From the NCBI GenBank assembly GCA_963695175.1, contig CAVOGG010000010.1, forward strand, positions 62,001 to 126,000: DNA of 64,000 bases. The letters are read 5' to 3'. The DNA is from Fodinibacter sp963695175 (lineage in GTDB: Bacteria > Actinomycetota > Actinomycetes > Actinomycetales > Dermatophilaceae). Within the stretch, counting starts at the first letter, position 1. Each line of letters opens with the position of its first letter. Position numbers and translations under genes: made by a program. The notes below the pieces were generated by a model that was not told where the DNA came from, ran no database searches, and saw only the letters and a program-made list of their open reading frames with translations. Below, piece after piece: positions 47,007 through 55,369 of the stretch.

Positions 47007-48225
47007 CGCCGGCCTCCGTGGCGCAGGCCGGGTCGTCGATGAACCCCTCGGCGGCCACGGCCCCCACCACCACGACCGCCGGCGACTGCACCCCCACCCG
47101 CGCCGCCGCCTCGGCTGCCGTGGACAGCGTCGCGTGGGTGACCCGCTGGCGCTCGAGCGAGCCGTTCTCGACGATGGCGACCGGCAGGTCGGGATCGATG
47201 CCGGCCCCGACGGCGGCGGCGCCGATCTCACCCAGCGACGCCACGGCCATGAGCAGCACCAGCGTCGCGCCCGCCGCCAGCGCCGCGAGGGCCGCGGGGT
47301 CGGCGCCGGCGTGCCCCGACGAGACGAGCACGGACGTCGACACCCCACGCTGGGTCACCGGGATCCCCGCCAACCCCGGCACCGCGAGTGCCGAGCTGAT
47401 GCCGGGCACCACCTCGACGTCGACACCGGCCTCGCGGCAGGCGTGCACCTCCTCGCCCCCGCGGCCGTAGACGAACGGGTCGCCACCCTTGAGCCGGACC
47501 ACCGCCTGCCCCCGCCGGGCGTGCTCGACGAGCAGCCGGTTGATCTCGGCCTGCGGCACGGGGTGTCGCTGGGCGGTCTTGCCCACGTGCACGACCTCGA
47601 CGTCCGGTGCCAGCCGGTCGAGCAGCCCCGCCGTGCCGAGCCGGTCGGCCACCACCACGTCGGCGGTGGCGAGGGCCTCCATCCCGGCGACGGTGAGCAG
47701 GCCCGGGTCCCCCGGCCCCCCACCGACGAGCACCACCCGCCCAGCGTGCCCGCGCCGCCGCCGCAGGTCGACCTGCCCGGTGGACAGCAGCAGCGCCAGG
47801 GCGTCGCGCACGGCTGCCGACCGCCGAGGGTCGGGGTCGGCGTCGGAGACCACGCCGACGACGAGGTCGTCGTGCCGAGTCGCCGCCACGGTTCGGGCGG
47901 TCCCGGTCGCGCCGCGGACGCACCAGGTGCGGCGCTCCTCGCACCAGCGGGCCACGGTGGCGTCCACGTCGGCGTTCGCCGTGGCGGCGACGACGAGCCA
48001 CGCGTCGCCCACGTCGGCCTCGGTGACCGCGCGCTCCACCAGCTCCACCCGGCCGCCGGGAGGCGCCGCGGCCAGCTCGCGCGCGGCATCCGACGGGTTG
48101 GGGTCGACGAGCACGACATGGGCGCCCTCGGCCGCCAGCCCGCGTGCTCGCCGCGTTCCGACGGCACCGGCTCCGGCCACGAGGACCTGCCGCCCCGCGA
48201 GGTCGAGCCCGACGAGGGTGGTCAC
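46999..48225 (-). CDS. cobA: CysG-type precorrin-2 dehydrogenase/uroporphyrinogen-III C-methyltransferase
   Basis: About 408 residues from GTG 48225. The N-terminal NAD-dependent precorrin-2 dehydrogenase domain has RQVLVAGAGAVGTRRARGL. The C-terminal SUMT domain has VVLVGGGPGDPGLLTVAGME, VVRLKGGDPFVYGRGGEEV and VEVVPGISSALAVPGLAGI. It converts uroporphyrinogen III to precorrin-2 and on to sirohydrochlorin; the chelatase downstream completes sirohaem. It sits 7 bp after dapB. Confidence 0.93.
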   Translation of the reverse strand: MTTLVGLDLAGRQVLVAGAGAVGTRRARGLAAEGAHVVLVDPNPSDAARELAAAPPGGRVELVERAVTEADVGDAWLVVAATANADVDATVARWCEERRTWCVRGATGTARTVAATRHDDLVVGVVSDADPDPRRSAAVRDALALLLSTGQVDLRRRRGHAGRVVLVGGGPGDPGLLTVAGMEALATADVVVADRLGTAGLLDRLAPDVEVVHVGKTAQRHPVPQAEINRLLVEHARRGQAVVRLKGGDPFVYGRGGEEVHACREAGVDVEVVPGISSALAVPGLAGIPVTQRGVSTSVLVSSGHAGADPAALAALAAGATLVLLMAVASLGEIGAAAVGAGIDPDLPVAIVENGSLERQRVTHATLSTAAEAAARVGVQSPAVVVVGAVAAEGFIDDPACATEAGDA

Positions 48226-48232
48226 CTCGGCG

Positions 48233-48982
48233 TCAGTCGCCCAGGCCGAGGTAGTGCTCGAGCCCCACGGTGACGCCGGGGTGGTCGGCCACGGCACGCA
48301 CGGCGGCGAGCACCCCGGGCATGAACGACACCCGGTCGAACGAGTCGTGCCGGATGGTGAGCATCTCGCCGGCGTTGCCCAGCAGCACCTCCTGGTGCGC
48401 CACCAGCCCCCGCAACCGCACCGAGTGCACGGGGATGCCGTGCACGTGGGCGCCGCGGGCGCCGTCGGGGTCGTGGGTGGTCGCGTCGGGGACGGCGGCG
48501 AGCCCGGCCTCCTCGCGCGCGGCGCCGATCAGGTCGGCGGTGCGGGCGGCGGTGCCGGACGGGGCGTCGACCTTGTCGGGGTGGTGCAGCTCGACGACCT
48601 CGACCGACTCGTAGAACCGGGCGGCCTTGGCGGCGAACGCCATCATCAGCACCGCACCGATCGCGAAGTTGGGCGCGACGAGCACCCCGACGCCGGGGTG
48701 GGCGTCCACCTGGTCGCGCAGCGTTGCGAGCCGGTCGTCGGACCAGCCGGTGGTGCCCACCACGACGTGCACGCCCTGCTCGACGCAGTGCGCGACGTTG
48801 GCAGGTGAGGCGTCCGGAACGGAGAACTCGACGACGACGTCGGCGCCGGCGAGGTCGCCGAGGTCGTCGCCGACGTCGAAGCGCCCCACCAGCTCGAGGT
48901 CGTCGGCCTCCTCGACCGCGCGGCACACGGTCGCGCCCATCCGGCCACCGGCACCGATGACGGCCACAGTCGTCGCGCTCAT
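48233..48982 (-). CDS. dapB: 4-Hydroxy-tetrahydrodipicolinate reductase
   Basis: 249 residues from ATG 48982. VAVIGAGGRMGATVCRAVEE (NAD(P)H fold), HVVVGTTGWSDD, and the substrate-site motif EVVELHHPDKVDAPSGTA holding the catalytic His and Lys. DapB makes tetrahydrodipicolinate for lysine and meso-diaminopimelate, so it acts in peptidoglycan precursor supply. It heads dapB-cobA-chelatase and follows the membrane-protein gene by 14 bp. Confidence 0.96.
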   Translation of the reverse strand: MSATTVAVIGAGGRMGATVCRAVEEADDLELVGRFDVGDDLGDLAGADVVVEFSVPDASPANVAHCVEQGVHVVVGTTGWSDDRLATLRDQVDAHPGVGVLVAPNFAIGAVLMMAFAAKAARFYESVEVVELHHPDKVDAPSGTAARTADLIGAAREEAGLAAVPDATTHDPDGARGAHVHGIPVHSVRLRGLVAHQEVLLGNAGEMLTIRHDSFDRVSFMPGVLAAVRAVADHPGVTVGLEHYLGLGD

Positions 48983-48996
48983 GGCCTGAACTGTAG

Positions 48997-49428
48997 TCAG
49001 GCGGCAGGCCGGGTGACCCGGCCGACCAGGGCGAGCACCACGGCGGCGGCGGCGGGGACGGCCACGATGAAGCCCACCCCGACGGCGTCGCCGGCCGGCA
49101 CGCCCTGCAGCACCCCGTAGAGCCCTCCGAGCACCAGCCACAGCACGGTCAGCCACCCGGCCACCACGGCAGCGCGGAGCCAGCCGTCGCCGTCACGTCC
49201 AGTCAGGCGCGCCACCGAGCCGCCGACGACGAGGGCGAGCGCCAGCACGCCGCCCAGCGCTCCCACCTGCCACACGACCCCAGCCGTCTCGTCGGTGCCG
49301 GGGGTGACGGCCTCGGGGGCCATCAGCGCGACGGACCCACCGCCCAGCGCGAGCACGAGGGCGGCGGCGATGCGCAGCACCTCCCGGCGCCGGTCGGTCT
49401 CGGTGGTGCGGGTGACGTCGTCGATCAC
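48997..49428 (-). CDS. Four-span membrane protein of the ESX-like operon
   Basis: 143 residues from ATG 49428. Four hydrophobic segments (RIAALVLALGGGSVALM-like, VGALGGVLALALVVGGSVA, VVAGWLTVLWLVLGGLYGV, VGVGFIVAVPAAAAVVLALV). It lacks a recognised domain. It is 1 bp downstream of the WXG100-like gene and last in the four-gene cluster. Confidence 0.7.
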   Translation of the reverse strand: MIDDVTRTTETDRRREVLRIAAALVLALGGGSVALMAPEAVTPGTDETAGVVWQVGALGGVLALALVVGGSVARLTGRDGDGWLRAAVVAGWLTVLWLVLGGLYGVLQGVPAGDAVGVGFIVAVPAAAAVVLALVGRVTRPAA

Positions 49429-49429
49429 C

Positions 49430-50146
49430 TCAGACCACCGCGCCGCTCGGCCAGGCCGCGTGCGGGAAGCCGTTGTTGTCGTTCATCTTCTGCGTCAGGG
49501 TGTTGTTGGCCGCGGTGCAGTCGCTCTTGAGCAGCTCCCCGCCGGTGTAGAACGCACCGACCGCGATGAGCGCGGCGCCACCGGCGATGACGATGCCCGC
49601 CGGGATGCCGAAGATCGTGGCCGACGACGCGAGCGCCGCGATGACCCCGGCGACGAGCGCGCCGAGCGCGGTGACCAGGCCCATGTAGAACTTCACCAGC
49701 CCGGCCCGCACGGTGTCGAGGGCGCTGCTCATGGCCGTGACGTAGGTCGTGACGACCTTCTCCAGTGCCGTCTGGTGCAGCTTCGCCCGGCCCGCGTAGG
49801 CCTCGGCCGCGTCACCCTGCCAGGTGTCGTCGGCCCGGAGCACCGCGGAGGCGTCCACGGCATCCTTCTGGGCGCTCACCGGCCCGCCGACCGAGGTCGA
49901 CCACGTCGTGGCCGTCGAGCTGAGCGCACCACGGTCGCCCATGTTGGTGGTGATCTTCGTGACGCCGTCCCAGAACTCCTCGAACCTGCCGCACAGCCAG
50001 TTCCAGGCGTCCTTGATCTTGTCGGCGAGCCAGCCGAGGCCCCACGGCACCCAGCCGAGGAAGTCGTTGACCTTGCCGAGCAGGTCGTCGAGCTTGCCCT
50101 TGATCTTCTCGATCAGGTCGTTGATGCGCTGCACCAGGTCGTCCAT
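49430..50146 (-). CDS. WXG100/Esp-like type VII-associated protein
   Basis: 238 residues from ATG 50146. An amphipathic N-terminus with predicted coiled coil (IEKIKGKLDDLLGKVNDFLG) is followed by LRADDTWQGDAAEAYAGRAK, in which WQG is the WxG-type turn between helices (about residue 108). A hydrophobic C-terminal pair of segments (LVTALGALVAGVIAALASSA and IPAGIVIAGGAALIAVGAF) recalls EspA/E or PPE-like partners of ESX substrates. No EccC ATPase is in the window. Confidence 0.7.
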   Translation of the reverse strand: MDDLVQRINDLIEKIKGKLDDLLGKVNDFLGWVPWGLGWLADKIKDAWNWLCGRFEEFWDGVTKITTNMGDRGALSSTATTWSTSVGGPVSAQKDAVDASAVLRADDTWQGDAAEAYAGRAKLHQTALEKVVTTYVTAMSSALDTVRAGLVKFYMGLVTALGALVAGVIAALASSATIFGIPAGIVIAGGAALIAVGAFYTGGELLKSDCTAANNTLTQKMNDNNGFPHAAWPSGAVV

Positions 50147-50156
50147 AGCGCTCTCC

Positions 50157-50477
50157 TCACTCGCCCTTCGGGGCCCACGCCGACGACAGCCGCTCGACCG
50201 CGGCCTGGTCGGACCCCTCGTAGGTCGTCTTCACGGTGCGCAGCCCCTGCGCGATCGTCGCGGTCTGGGTCGCGCCGCCCCCGAGCAGCTGCTCGGTCTT
50301 GGCCCGCATCGCCTCGTACGTCTGCAGCAGGCCGGTCACGTCGGACGCCCAGGACAGCTGCCCCTGCGTCACGGTCAGGCCGGTCGCGCTGTCGCGGGCA
50401 CTGCCCAGGGTCGTGGACACGTCGTCCCACACCCCGGCATCCGAGGACAGGGCCTCGAGAGCCACCTTCAGCGTCAT
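50157..50477 (-). CDS. EspC-like (DUF2580) ESX substrate-type protein
   Basis: 106 residues from ATG 50477. A helical hairpin with LSSDAGVWDDVSTTLGSARD and LLQTYEAMRAKTEQLLGGGA, a shape typical of WXG100/EspC-type proteins that are secreted as dimers. It ends WAPKGE. It lies between the YbaB/EspL-like gene and the WXG100-like gene, 10 bp from the latter. Confidence 0.65.
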   Translation of the reverse strand: MTLKVALEALSSDAGVWDDVSTTLGSARDSATGLTVTQGQLSWASDVTGLLQTYEAMRAKTEQLLGGGATQTATIAQGLRTVKTTYEGSDQAAVERLSSAWAPKGE

Positions 50478-50520
50478 CGTCGTCTCCTTCTGGGTCTGTG
50501 TCGGGGGTTCGGAGCGTGGG

Positions 50521-51267
50521 TCACAGCACGCGGAAGCGCTGGGCGACGGCGGTGGGGTCGGCGCCGATGCGGCGCAGCTCGCCGAAGACCGAGCGCTCGA
50601 CGACCTCCTCGACGCCGCGCTCCCCCACCTGCCGCAGGGCGTCGGCGTAGGCGTCCATGAGGAAGCGCGAGATGTTGGCGGCGTGGTGCCGGGTGGCCGC
50701 ACGCCCCACGCTGACCTCGACCACGGCGGCCGCCCCGCTCAGCGTGACGGTGACGTCGGTGCCCGGGGCACGGCCCACGACCCGGCGCCGGCCCACGGCC
50801 TCGACCTCGTCGGCCACCTCGTCGACCTCGACGAGCATCCGCTCGAGCACCTCGGCCATCGCCTCGAGCGAGGCCCGGTCCTGGTCGAGCAGGGAGCGCG
50901 TCGAGGTGACCTCGTCGAGCCCGGCCGCCAGGCTCCCGACGGTGGACGGCAGCGGGCGGGTGCGCGGGGCCGGGGCGTCCAGACCGTCGGCGAGCGCGGT
51001 GCCCCACTCGACCGCGGACCGGGTCCCGGCATCGGTGACGGCCTCGACGACGGCTCCTCCCAGCGCTTCGTCGTCCAGGCGCGTCGCCCAGTCGGACCGG
51101 ACCCGGATGCCGTCGAGCCGGCCATCGGCGCGAACCGTCACCGAGACGCTGCCGGACGCGTCGGACCCCACAGTGCTGGTGCGCCCAGCGGCGGCTCGCT
51201 CGTACTGCTGGGTCGCGCGGTCGAGCTCGTCGCGGACGTCGAGCAGTCGTTCCATCGGATCGGTCAT
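50521..51267 (-). CDS. YbaB/EspL-like DNA-binding-fold protein
   Basis: 248 residues from ATG 51267. A YbaB-type fold is shown by LDVRDELDRATQQYERAAAG and SGSVSVTVRADGRLDGIRV, the latter a hallmark of YbaB/EbfC-related Esp proteins. The C-terminal part may hold a second copy (DVTVTLSGAAAVVEVSVGRA). In mycobacterial ESX-1 loci a YbaB-like EspL acts beside EspC-type substrates, and this order recalls that. Confidence 0.6.
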   Translation of the reverse strand: MTDPMERLLDVRDELDRATQQYERAAAGRTSTVGSDASGSVSVTVRADGRLDGIRVRSDWATRLDDEALGGAVVEAVTDAGTRSAVEWGTALADGLDAPAPRTRPLPSTVGSLAAGLDEVTSTRSLLDQDRASLEAMAEVLERMLVEVDEVADEVEAVGRRRVVGRAPGTDVTVTLSGAAAVVEVSVGRAATRHHAANISRFLMDAYADALRQVGERGVEEVVERSVFGELRRIGADPTAVAQRFRVL

Positions 51268-51472
51268 GGTCTCCCCTGGTGCGTGCCGGCGCCTCACCCG
51301 GCGCCCTGTCCAGCCCTCACCCAATCACGGGCCGACGACCGAGGCGATGGGGAGCACTCCCCCGCGGTCCTGAGGACACGACCGGACGGTTCGTTCACCT
51401 TCTGTTCATCTTGCGTCCACCCATCGGCTACCCTTGAGGTCGAGAGCAGAACACACCGAGAGGAGGGTCGCG

Positions 51473-51604
51473 ATGAAGAAGCAGGCCCACACCACGACCC
51501 GCACCGGACTGTCCATGCGCTGGGTCCCCGTCACGACCGACGGGCGCGTGCGCATGGAGATGCGCTGGAGCGCACCGCCCACCGTGTCGCGCCGCACCGC
51601 CTGA
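51473..51604 (+). CDS. 43-residue basic microprotein
   Basis: ATG 51473 follows a strong GAGAGGAGGGT ribosome binding site at 51457-51467. The product MKKQAHTTTRTGLSMRWVPV then TTDGRVRMEMRWSAPPTVSR is basic, with no membrane segment. The terminator 51627-51664 lies right after. I do not recognise a family. The good ribosome binding site and isolated intergenic position support a real gene. The reverse-strand open frame here is a shadow. Confidence 0.55.
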   Translation: MKKQAHTTTRTGLSMRWVPVTTDGRVRMEMRWSAPPTVSRRTA

Positions 51605-51626
51605 GCGCACCGGCACCACGGCATCC

Positions 51627-51664
51627 ACGAAGGCCCGCACCCCCGAGGGGATGCGGGCCTTCGT
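51627..51664. terminator. Bidirectional terminator after the microprotein and pnp
   Basis: ACGAAGGCCCGCA and its exact complement form a 13-bp stem, extended by CCCC/GGGG near the loop. It is about 20 bp from both the microprotein stop (51604) and the pnp stop (51682). Confidence 0.75.
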
Positions 51665-51681
51665 CGTCAGGCGGGTGTCAC

Positions 51682-54084
51682 TCAGGCGTCGGTGGACGCG
51701 CTCTCGGACTCCGAGCGCTCGCCGCGACCACGGTTGCCGCCACGACGGCGGTTGCGCGAACGACGCTCGCCGCGCTCCTCGCGCTCACCGTCGCCCGCCG
51801 GGGCGTCGCCCTCGTCGGTGTCGGTGTCGCTGTCGACGTCCGCTGCCGGGGCAGCGTCCGGGGCCGAGTCGGCCGCGGGGGCCGGCTCGCCACCGGTCTC
51901 GCCCTCGGCGATCACCGCGGCGAGGCTGAGCTTGCCGCGCGGGTCGATCTCCTTGAGCTCGACCTGGACCTTCTGGCCGACGGCGAGGACGTCCTCGACG
52001 TTGTCGATCCGCTTGCCACCGACGAGCTTGCGCACCTCGGAGATGTGCAGCAGGCCGTCCTTGCCCGGCAGGAGCGAGATGAACGCACCGAAGGTCGTCG
52101 TCTTCACGACGGTCCCGAGGAAGCGCTCGCCGATCTCCGGCATCTGCGGGTTGGCGATGGCGTTGATCATCGCGCGAGCCGCCTCGGCCGACGGGCCGTC
52201 GGTCGCACCGATGTAGACGGTGCCGTCGTCCTCGATCGAGATCTGGGCGCCGGTCTCGTCCTGGATCTGGTTGATCATCTTGCCCTTCGGGCCGATGACC
52301 TCGCCGATCTTGTCGACCGGGACCGTCACGGCGATGACGCGAGGAGCGTAGGGGCTCATCTCGTCGGGCGCGTCGATGGCCTCGTTCATGACGTCGAGGA
52401 TGTGCAGGCGCGCGTCGCGGGCCTGGGTCAGCGCGCCGGCCAGCACGTCGGCGGGGATGCCGTCGAGCTTGGTGTCGAGCTGGATGGCGGTGACGAACTC
52501 ACGGGTACCGGCGACCTTGAAGTCCATGTCGCCGAACGCGTCCTCGGCACCGAGGATGTCGGTGAGGGCGGCGTACTCGGTCGTGCCGTCGACCTCGGCC
52601 GACACCAGACCCATCGCGATGCCGGCGACCGGGGCGCGCAGCGGCACTCCGGCGTTCAGCATCGACAGGGTGGACGCACAGACCGAGCCCATCGACGTCG
52701 AGCCGTTGGAGCCGAGAGCCTCGGACACCTGGCGGATCGCGTAGGGGAACTCCTCGCGGGTCGGGAGCACCGGCATCAGGGCACGCTCGGCGAGCGCACC
52801 GTGGCCGATCTCGCGACGCTTCGGCGAACCCACGCGGCCGGTCTCACCGGTCGAGTAGGGCGGGAAGTTGTAGTTGTGCATGTAGCGCTTGCGGGTGACC
52901 GGGCTCAGGGTGTCGAGCTGCTGCTCCATGCGGAGCATGTTCAGCGTCGTCACACCCATGATCTGGGTCTCGCCACGCTCGAAGATCGCCGAGCCGTGCA
53001 CGCGCGGGAGCACCTCGACCTCGGCCGAGAGCGCGCGGATGTCCGCGAGGCCACGGCCGTCGATGCGGACCTTGTCCTTGAGGATGCGCTGGCGGATGAG
53101 CTTCTTCTGCACGGCGCGGTAGGCGGCGGACAGCTCCTTCTCGCGACCCTCGAACTTGGCTCCGAGCGAGGCCTTCATCGACTCCTTGAGCTCGTCGATG
53201 CGGTCCTCGCGCTCCTGCTTGCCCGCGATCTGCAGGGCGGCAGTCAGGTCGGATGCCGTGGCGCCCTCGACCGCGGCGTACGCGTCGTCCTCGTAGTCGA
53301 GGAAGATCGGGAACTCCTGCACCGGCTTCGCGGCCGTGGCGGCGAGCTGGGACTGGGCGTCGCACAGGGCCTTGATGAACTTCTTGGAGGCCTCGAGGCC
53401 CTCGGCGACGATCTCCTCGGTGGGAGCCGTCTTGCCCTGGGTCTTGACGAGGTCCCAGGTCTGCTCGGTGGACTCGGCCTCGACCATCATGATCGCGACG
53501 TCGTCACCGGCGATGCGGCCCGCGACGACCATGTCGAAGGTCGAGCGCTCGATGTCGCTGAAGTTCGGGAAGGCGACCCACTGGTCGTCGATCAGGCTGA
53601 CCCGCACGCCACCGATCGGGCCGGAGAACGGCAGACCGGAGATCTGGGTCGAGGCGCTGGCCGCGTTGATGGCGAGCACGTCGTACTGGTGGTCGGGGTT
53701 GAGCGCCAGCACCGTGATGACGACCTGGACCTCGTTGCGCAGGCCCTTGGTGAAGGTCGGGCGCAGCGGGCGGTCGATGAGACGGCAGGTGAGGATCGCG
53801 TCGGTGGACGGGCGGCCCTCACGACGGAAGAACGAGCCGGGGATCTTGCCCGCGGCGTACATCCGCTCCTCGACGTCGACGGTCAGGGGGAAGAAGTCGA
53901 AACCCTCGCGCGGGGACTTCCCGGCGGTGGTGGTGGACAGGAGCATGGTGTCCTCGTCCAGGTAGGCCGCGACGGAGCCGCCGGCCTGCTTCGCGAGCCG
54001 GCCGGTCTCGAACCGGACGGTGCGGGTGCCGAACGTGCCGTTGTCGATGACGGCTTCGGCGACAGTGATCTCAGGACCCTCCAT
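51682..54084 (-). CDS. pnp: Polyribonucleotide nucleotidyltransferase (PNPase)
   Basis: 800 residues from ATG 54084 (MEGPEITVAEAVIDNGTFG), preceded by AAAGGAGGACCC. The two RNase PH domains carry the phosphorolytic-site region around GRGLADIRALSAEVEVLPRV and MGSVCASTLSMLNAGVPLRA. A KH domain (KIGEVIGPKGKMINQIQDET) and an S1 domain (LGTVVKTTTFGAFISLLPGK) follow, then an Arg/acidic C-terminal tail like that of other actinobacteria. It degrades RNA 3'-5' with phosphate. It follows rpsO with a terminator in between. Confidence 0.97.
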   Translation of the reverse strand: MEGPEITVAEAVIDNGTFGTRTVRFETGRLAKQAGGSVAAYLDEDTMLLSTTTAGKSPREGFDFFPLTVDVEERMYAAGKIPGSFFRREGRPSTDAILTCRLIDRPLRPTFTKGLRNEVQVVITVLALNPDHQYDVLAINAASASTQISGLPFSGPIGGVRVSLIDDQWVAFPNFSDIERSTFDMVVAGRIAGDDVAIMMVEAESTEQTWDLVKTQGKTAPTEEIVAEGLEASKKFIKALCDAQSQLAATAAKPVQEFPIFLDYEDDAYAAVEGATASDLTAALQIAGKQEREDRIDELKESMKASLGAKFEGREKELSAAYRAVQKKLIRQRILKDKVRIDGRGLADIRALSAEVEVLPRVHGSAIFERGETQIMGVTTLNMLRMEQQLDTLSPVTRKRYMHNYNFPPYSTGETGRVGSPKRREIGHGALAERALMPVLPTREEFPYAIRQVSEALGSNGSTSMGSVCASTLSMLNAGVPLRAPVAGIAMGLVSAEVDGTTEYAALTDILGAEDAFGDMDFKVAGTREFVTAIQLDTKLDGIPADVLAGALTQARDARLHILDVMNEAIDAPDEMSPYAPRVIAVTVPVDKIGEVIGPKGKMINQIQDETGAQISIEDDGTVYIGATDGPSAEAARAMINAIANPQMPEIGERFLGTVVKTTTFGAFISLLPGKDGLLHISEVRKLVGGKRIDNVEDVLAVGQKVQVELKEIDPRGKLSLAAVIAEGETGGEPAPAADSAPDAAPAADVDSDTDTDEGDAPAGDGEREERGERRSRNRRRGGNRGRGERSESESASTDA

Positions 54085-54191
54085 GGGTCCTCCTTTTCTC
54101 TTGTTCTGAAAGCTCTCGTGCATCGTCGTTGTGCACGGGCTTGTCCAACAGGCGGGGGTGCCGCGAACGGCATCCGCCTCTCACGCGAAAA

Positions 54192-54224
54192 GGGCGGCCC
54201 TCACGGTCAACGTGAGGACCGCCC
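54192..54224 (-). terminator. Rho-independent terminator after rpsO
   Basis: On the minus strand GGGCGGTCCTCACG pairs with CGTGAGGGCCGCCC (one G:T) around a 5-nt loop and is followed by CTTTT. This is the clearest intrinsic terminator in the window, 14 bp after the rpsO stop. Partial readthrough would supply pnp. Confidence 0.88.
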
Positions 54225-54237
54225 CTCGCGGAAGTCC

Positions 54238-54507
54238 TTATCGGCGAAGGCCGAGGCGCTTGATCAGCGAGCGGTAGCGCTCGACGTCGACGCTCTCCAG
54301 GTAACGCAGGAGGCGGCGGCGCTGGCCGACCAGGAGCAGCAGGCCACGACGGCTGTGGTGGTCGTGCTTGTGCTGGCGCGAGTGCTCGGTGAGGTCCTTG
54401 ATCCGCTGGGTGAGCAGCGCGATCTGCACCTCGGGGGAGCCGGTGTCGCCCTCGGTGGTGGCGTACTCGGTCATGATCTGCTTCTTGACGTCAGTGCTCA
54501 GAGGCAT
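54238..54507 (-). CDS. rpsO: 30S ribosomal protein S15
   Basis: 89 residues from ATG 54507 with the S15 signature EYATTEGDTGSPEVQIALLT and DLTEHSRQHKHDHHSRRGLL, ending RYRSLIKRLGLRR. It binds the central domain of 16S rRNA. It lies upstream of pnp in the standard rpsO-pnp order but far from ribF/truB. Confidence 0.98.
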   Translation of the reverse strand: MPLSTDVKKQIMTEYATTEGDTGSPEVQIALLTQRIKDLTEHSRQHKHDHHSRRGLLLLVGQRRRLLRYLESVDVERYRSLIKRLGLRR

Positions 54508-54666
54508 GGGGCGACGACTCTCTTCCTGTGGTTTCGCTGCGCGGCGCTCCCGGGCTGGTTCACCGGGGCTCTATGGATCCGCGGCCGATTCTCACGGCAG
54601 TGGTCAAGGTTACCAGCGGTGCCAGTACCCCCCTAATCGAATGCCGTGCCCGGCGGCAGGTGATGC

Positions 54667-55308
54667 TCAGGCGAGGAGCGTGCGCGTCCAGAGGTCGAGC
54701 ACCATCGCGGCGTAGTCACCGGGGCCGCGGCCCCCGCTGGTCGCGAGGCGGTAGAAGGCGGTGCTGTTCGTGGTCCAGAGCAGGTGCGCCACCTGTTCGT
54801 CGGTCAGGTCCGGGCGCACTTCACCGGTGGCGCGCAGCTCGGCGGCCATCCGGAGCATGTTGGCCGCACGGCGCGCGTCGAGGCCCTCCAGCGCGGCGCG
54901 GCAGGCCGGGTCGCGCTCCGCCGCCACCTGCAGCGACTCGCCCAGCGGCACGACCGAGGGGAAGCGCTCTCCCAGCGCGAGCGCGTACACCTCGAGCTTC
55001 TCGCGCGCACCGTCGGCGGCCCGGATCGCGGCGACGTAGTCGCGGCCCTGCGCCGCGACCGGCTCGTCGCCGCCGCCGAGCGCCATGTCGTGCACGGCGA
55101 GCAGCAGCTGGGGCTTGCGACCGACGCTGGTGTAGACGGTGTCGACCGACACCCCCGCCAGGCGGGCGATGTCGGCGACCGTCGTGCCGGCGTAGCCCGT
55201 CGTGGTGAACAGCTCGCGTGCGGCGGTCAGCACAGCGCGGCGGGTGGCGGCCGCCTGCGCGGTGCGAACGGTCGAGCGGTACGCGCGGGGCTTGACGGGG
55301 TGTGGCAC
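54667..55308 (-). CDS. TetR family transcriptional regulator
   Basis: About 213 residues from GTG 55308 (VPHPVKPRAYRSTVRTAQAA). The N-terminal HTH reads LFTTTGYAGTTVADIARLAG followed by VSVDTVYTSVGRKPQLLLAV. The C-terminal ligand-binding domain is diverse (WTTNSTAFYRLATSGGRGPG). The longer frame to 55371 would overlap the divergent promoter. It is divergent from the cupin gene at 55370, with a palindromic site between them. Confidence 0.85.
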   Translation of the reverse strand: MPHPVKPRAYRSTVRTAQAAATRRAVLTAARELFTTTGYAGTTVADIARLAGVSVDTVYTSVGRKPQLLLAVHDMALGGGDEPVAAQGRDYVAAIRAADGAREKLEVYALALGERFPSVVPLGESLQVAAERDPACRAALEGLDARRAANMLRMAAELRATGEVRPDLTDEQVAHLLWTTNSTAFYRLATSGGRGPGDYAAMVLDLWTRTLLA

Positions 55309-55326
55309 GAGGCCTACCGTACCAAT

Positions 55327-55353
55327 ATTCGTCCGAACTTCCTTCGGGCCAAT
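55327..55353. promoter_or_regulatory. Candidate TetR operator in the divergent promoter
   Basis: ATTCGTCCGAA and TTCGGGCCAAT form an imperfect palindrome of 27 bp around CTTCC (55338-55342), lying between the TetR GTG at 55308 and the cupin ATG at 55370. Size and position suit autoregulation and repression of the cupin gene. Confidence 0.5.
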
Positions 55354-55369
55354 TAGGTGGAGGTCCGCC

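Noticed and set aside
51406..51624. Minus-strand open frame opposite the 43-residue microprotein
   Set aside because: It has no ribosome binding site and overlaps the plus-strand gene that has a strong one.
50236..54636. 1466-codon plus-strand open frame across pnp, rpsO and the ESX-like genes
   Set aside because: It crosses several real minus-strand genes and their terminators and has no protein-like features.
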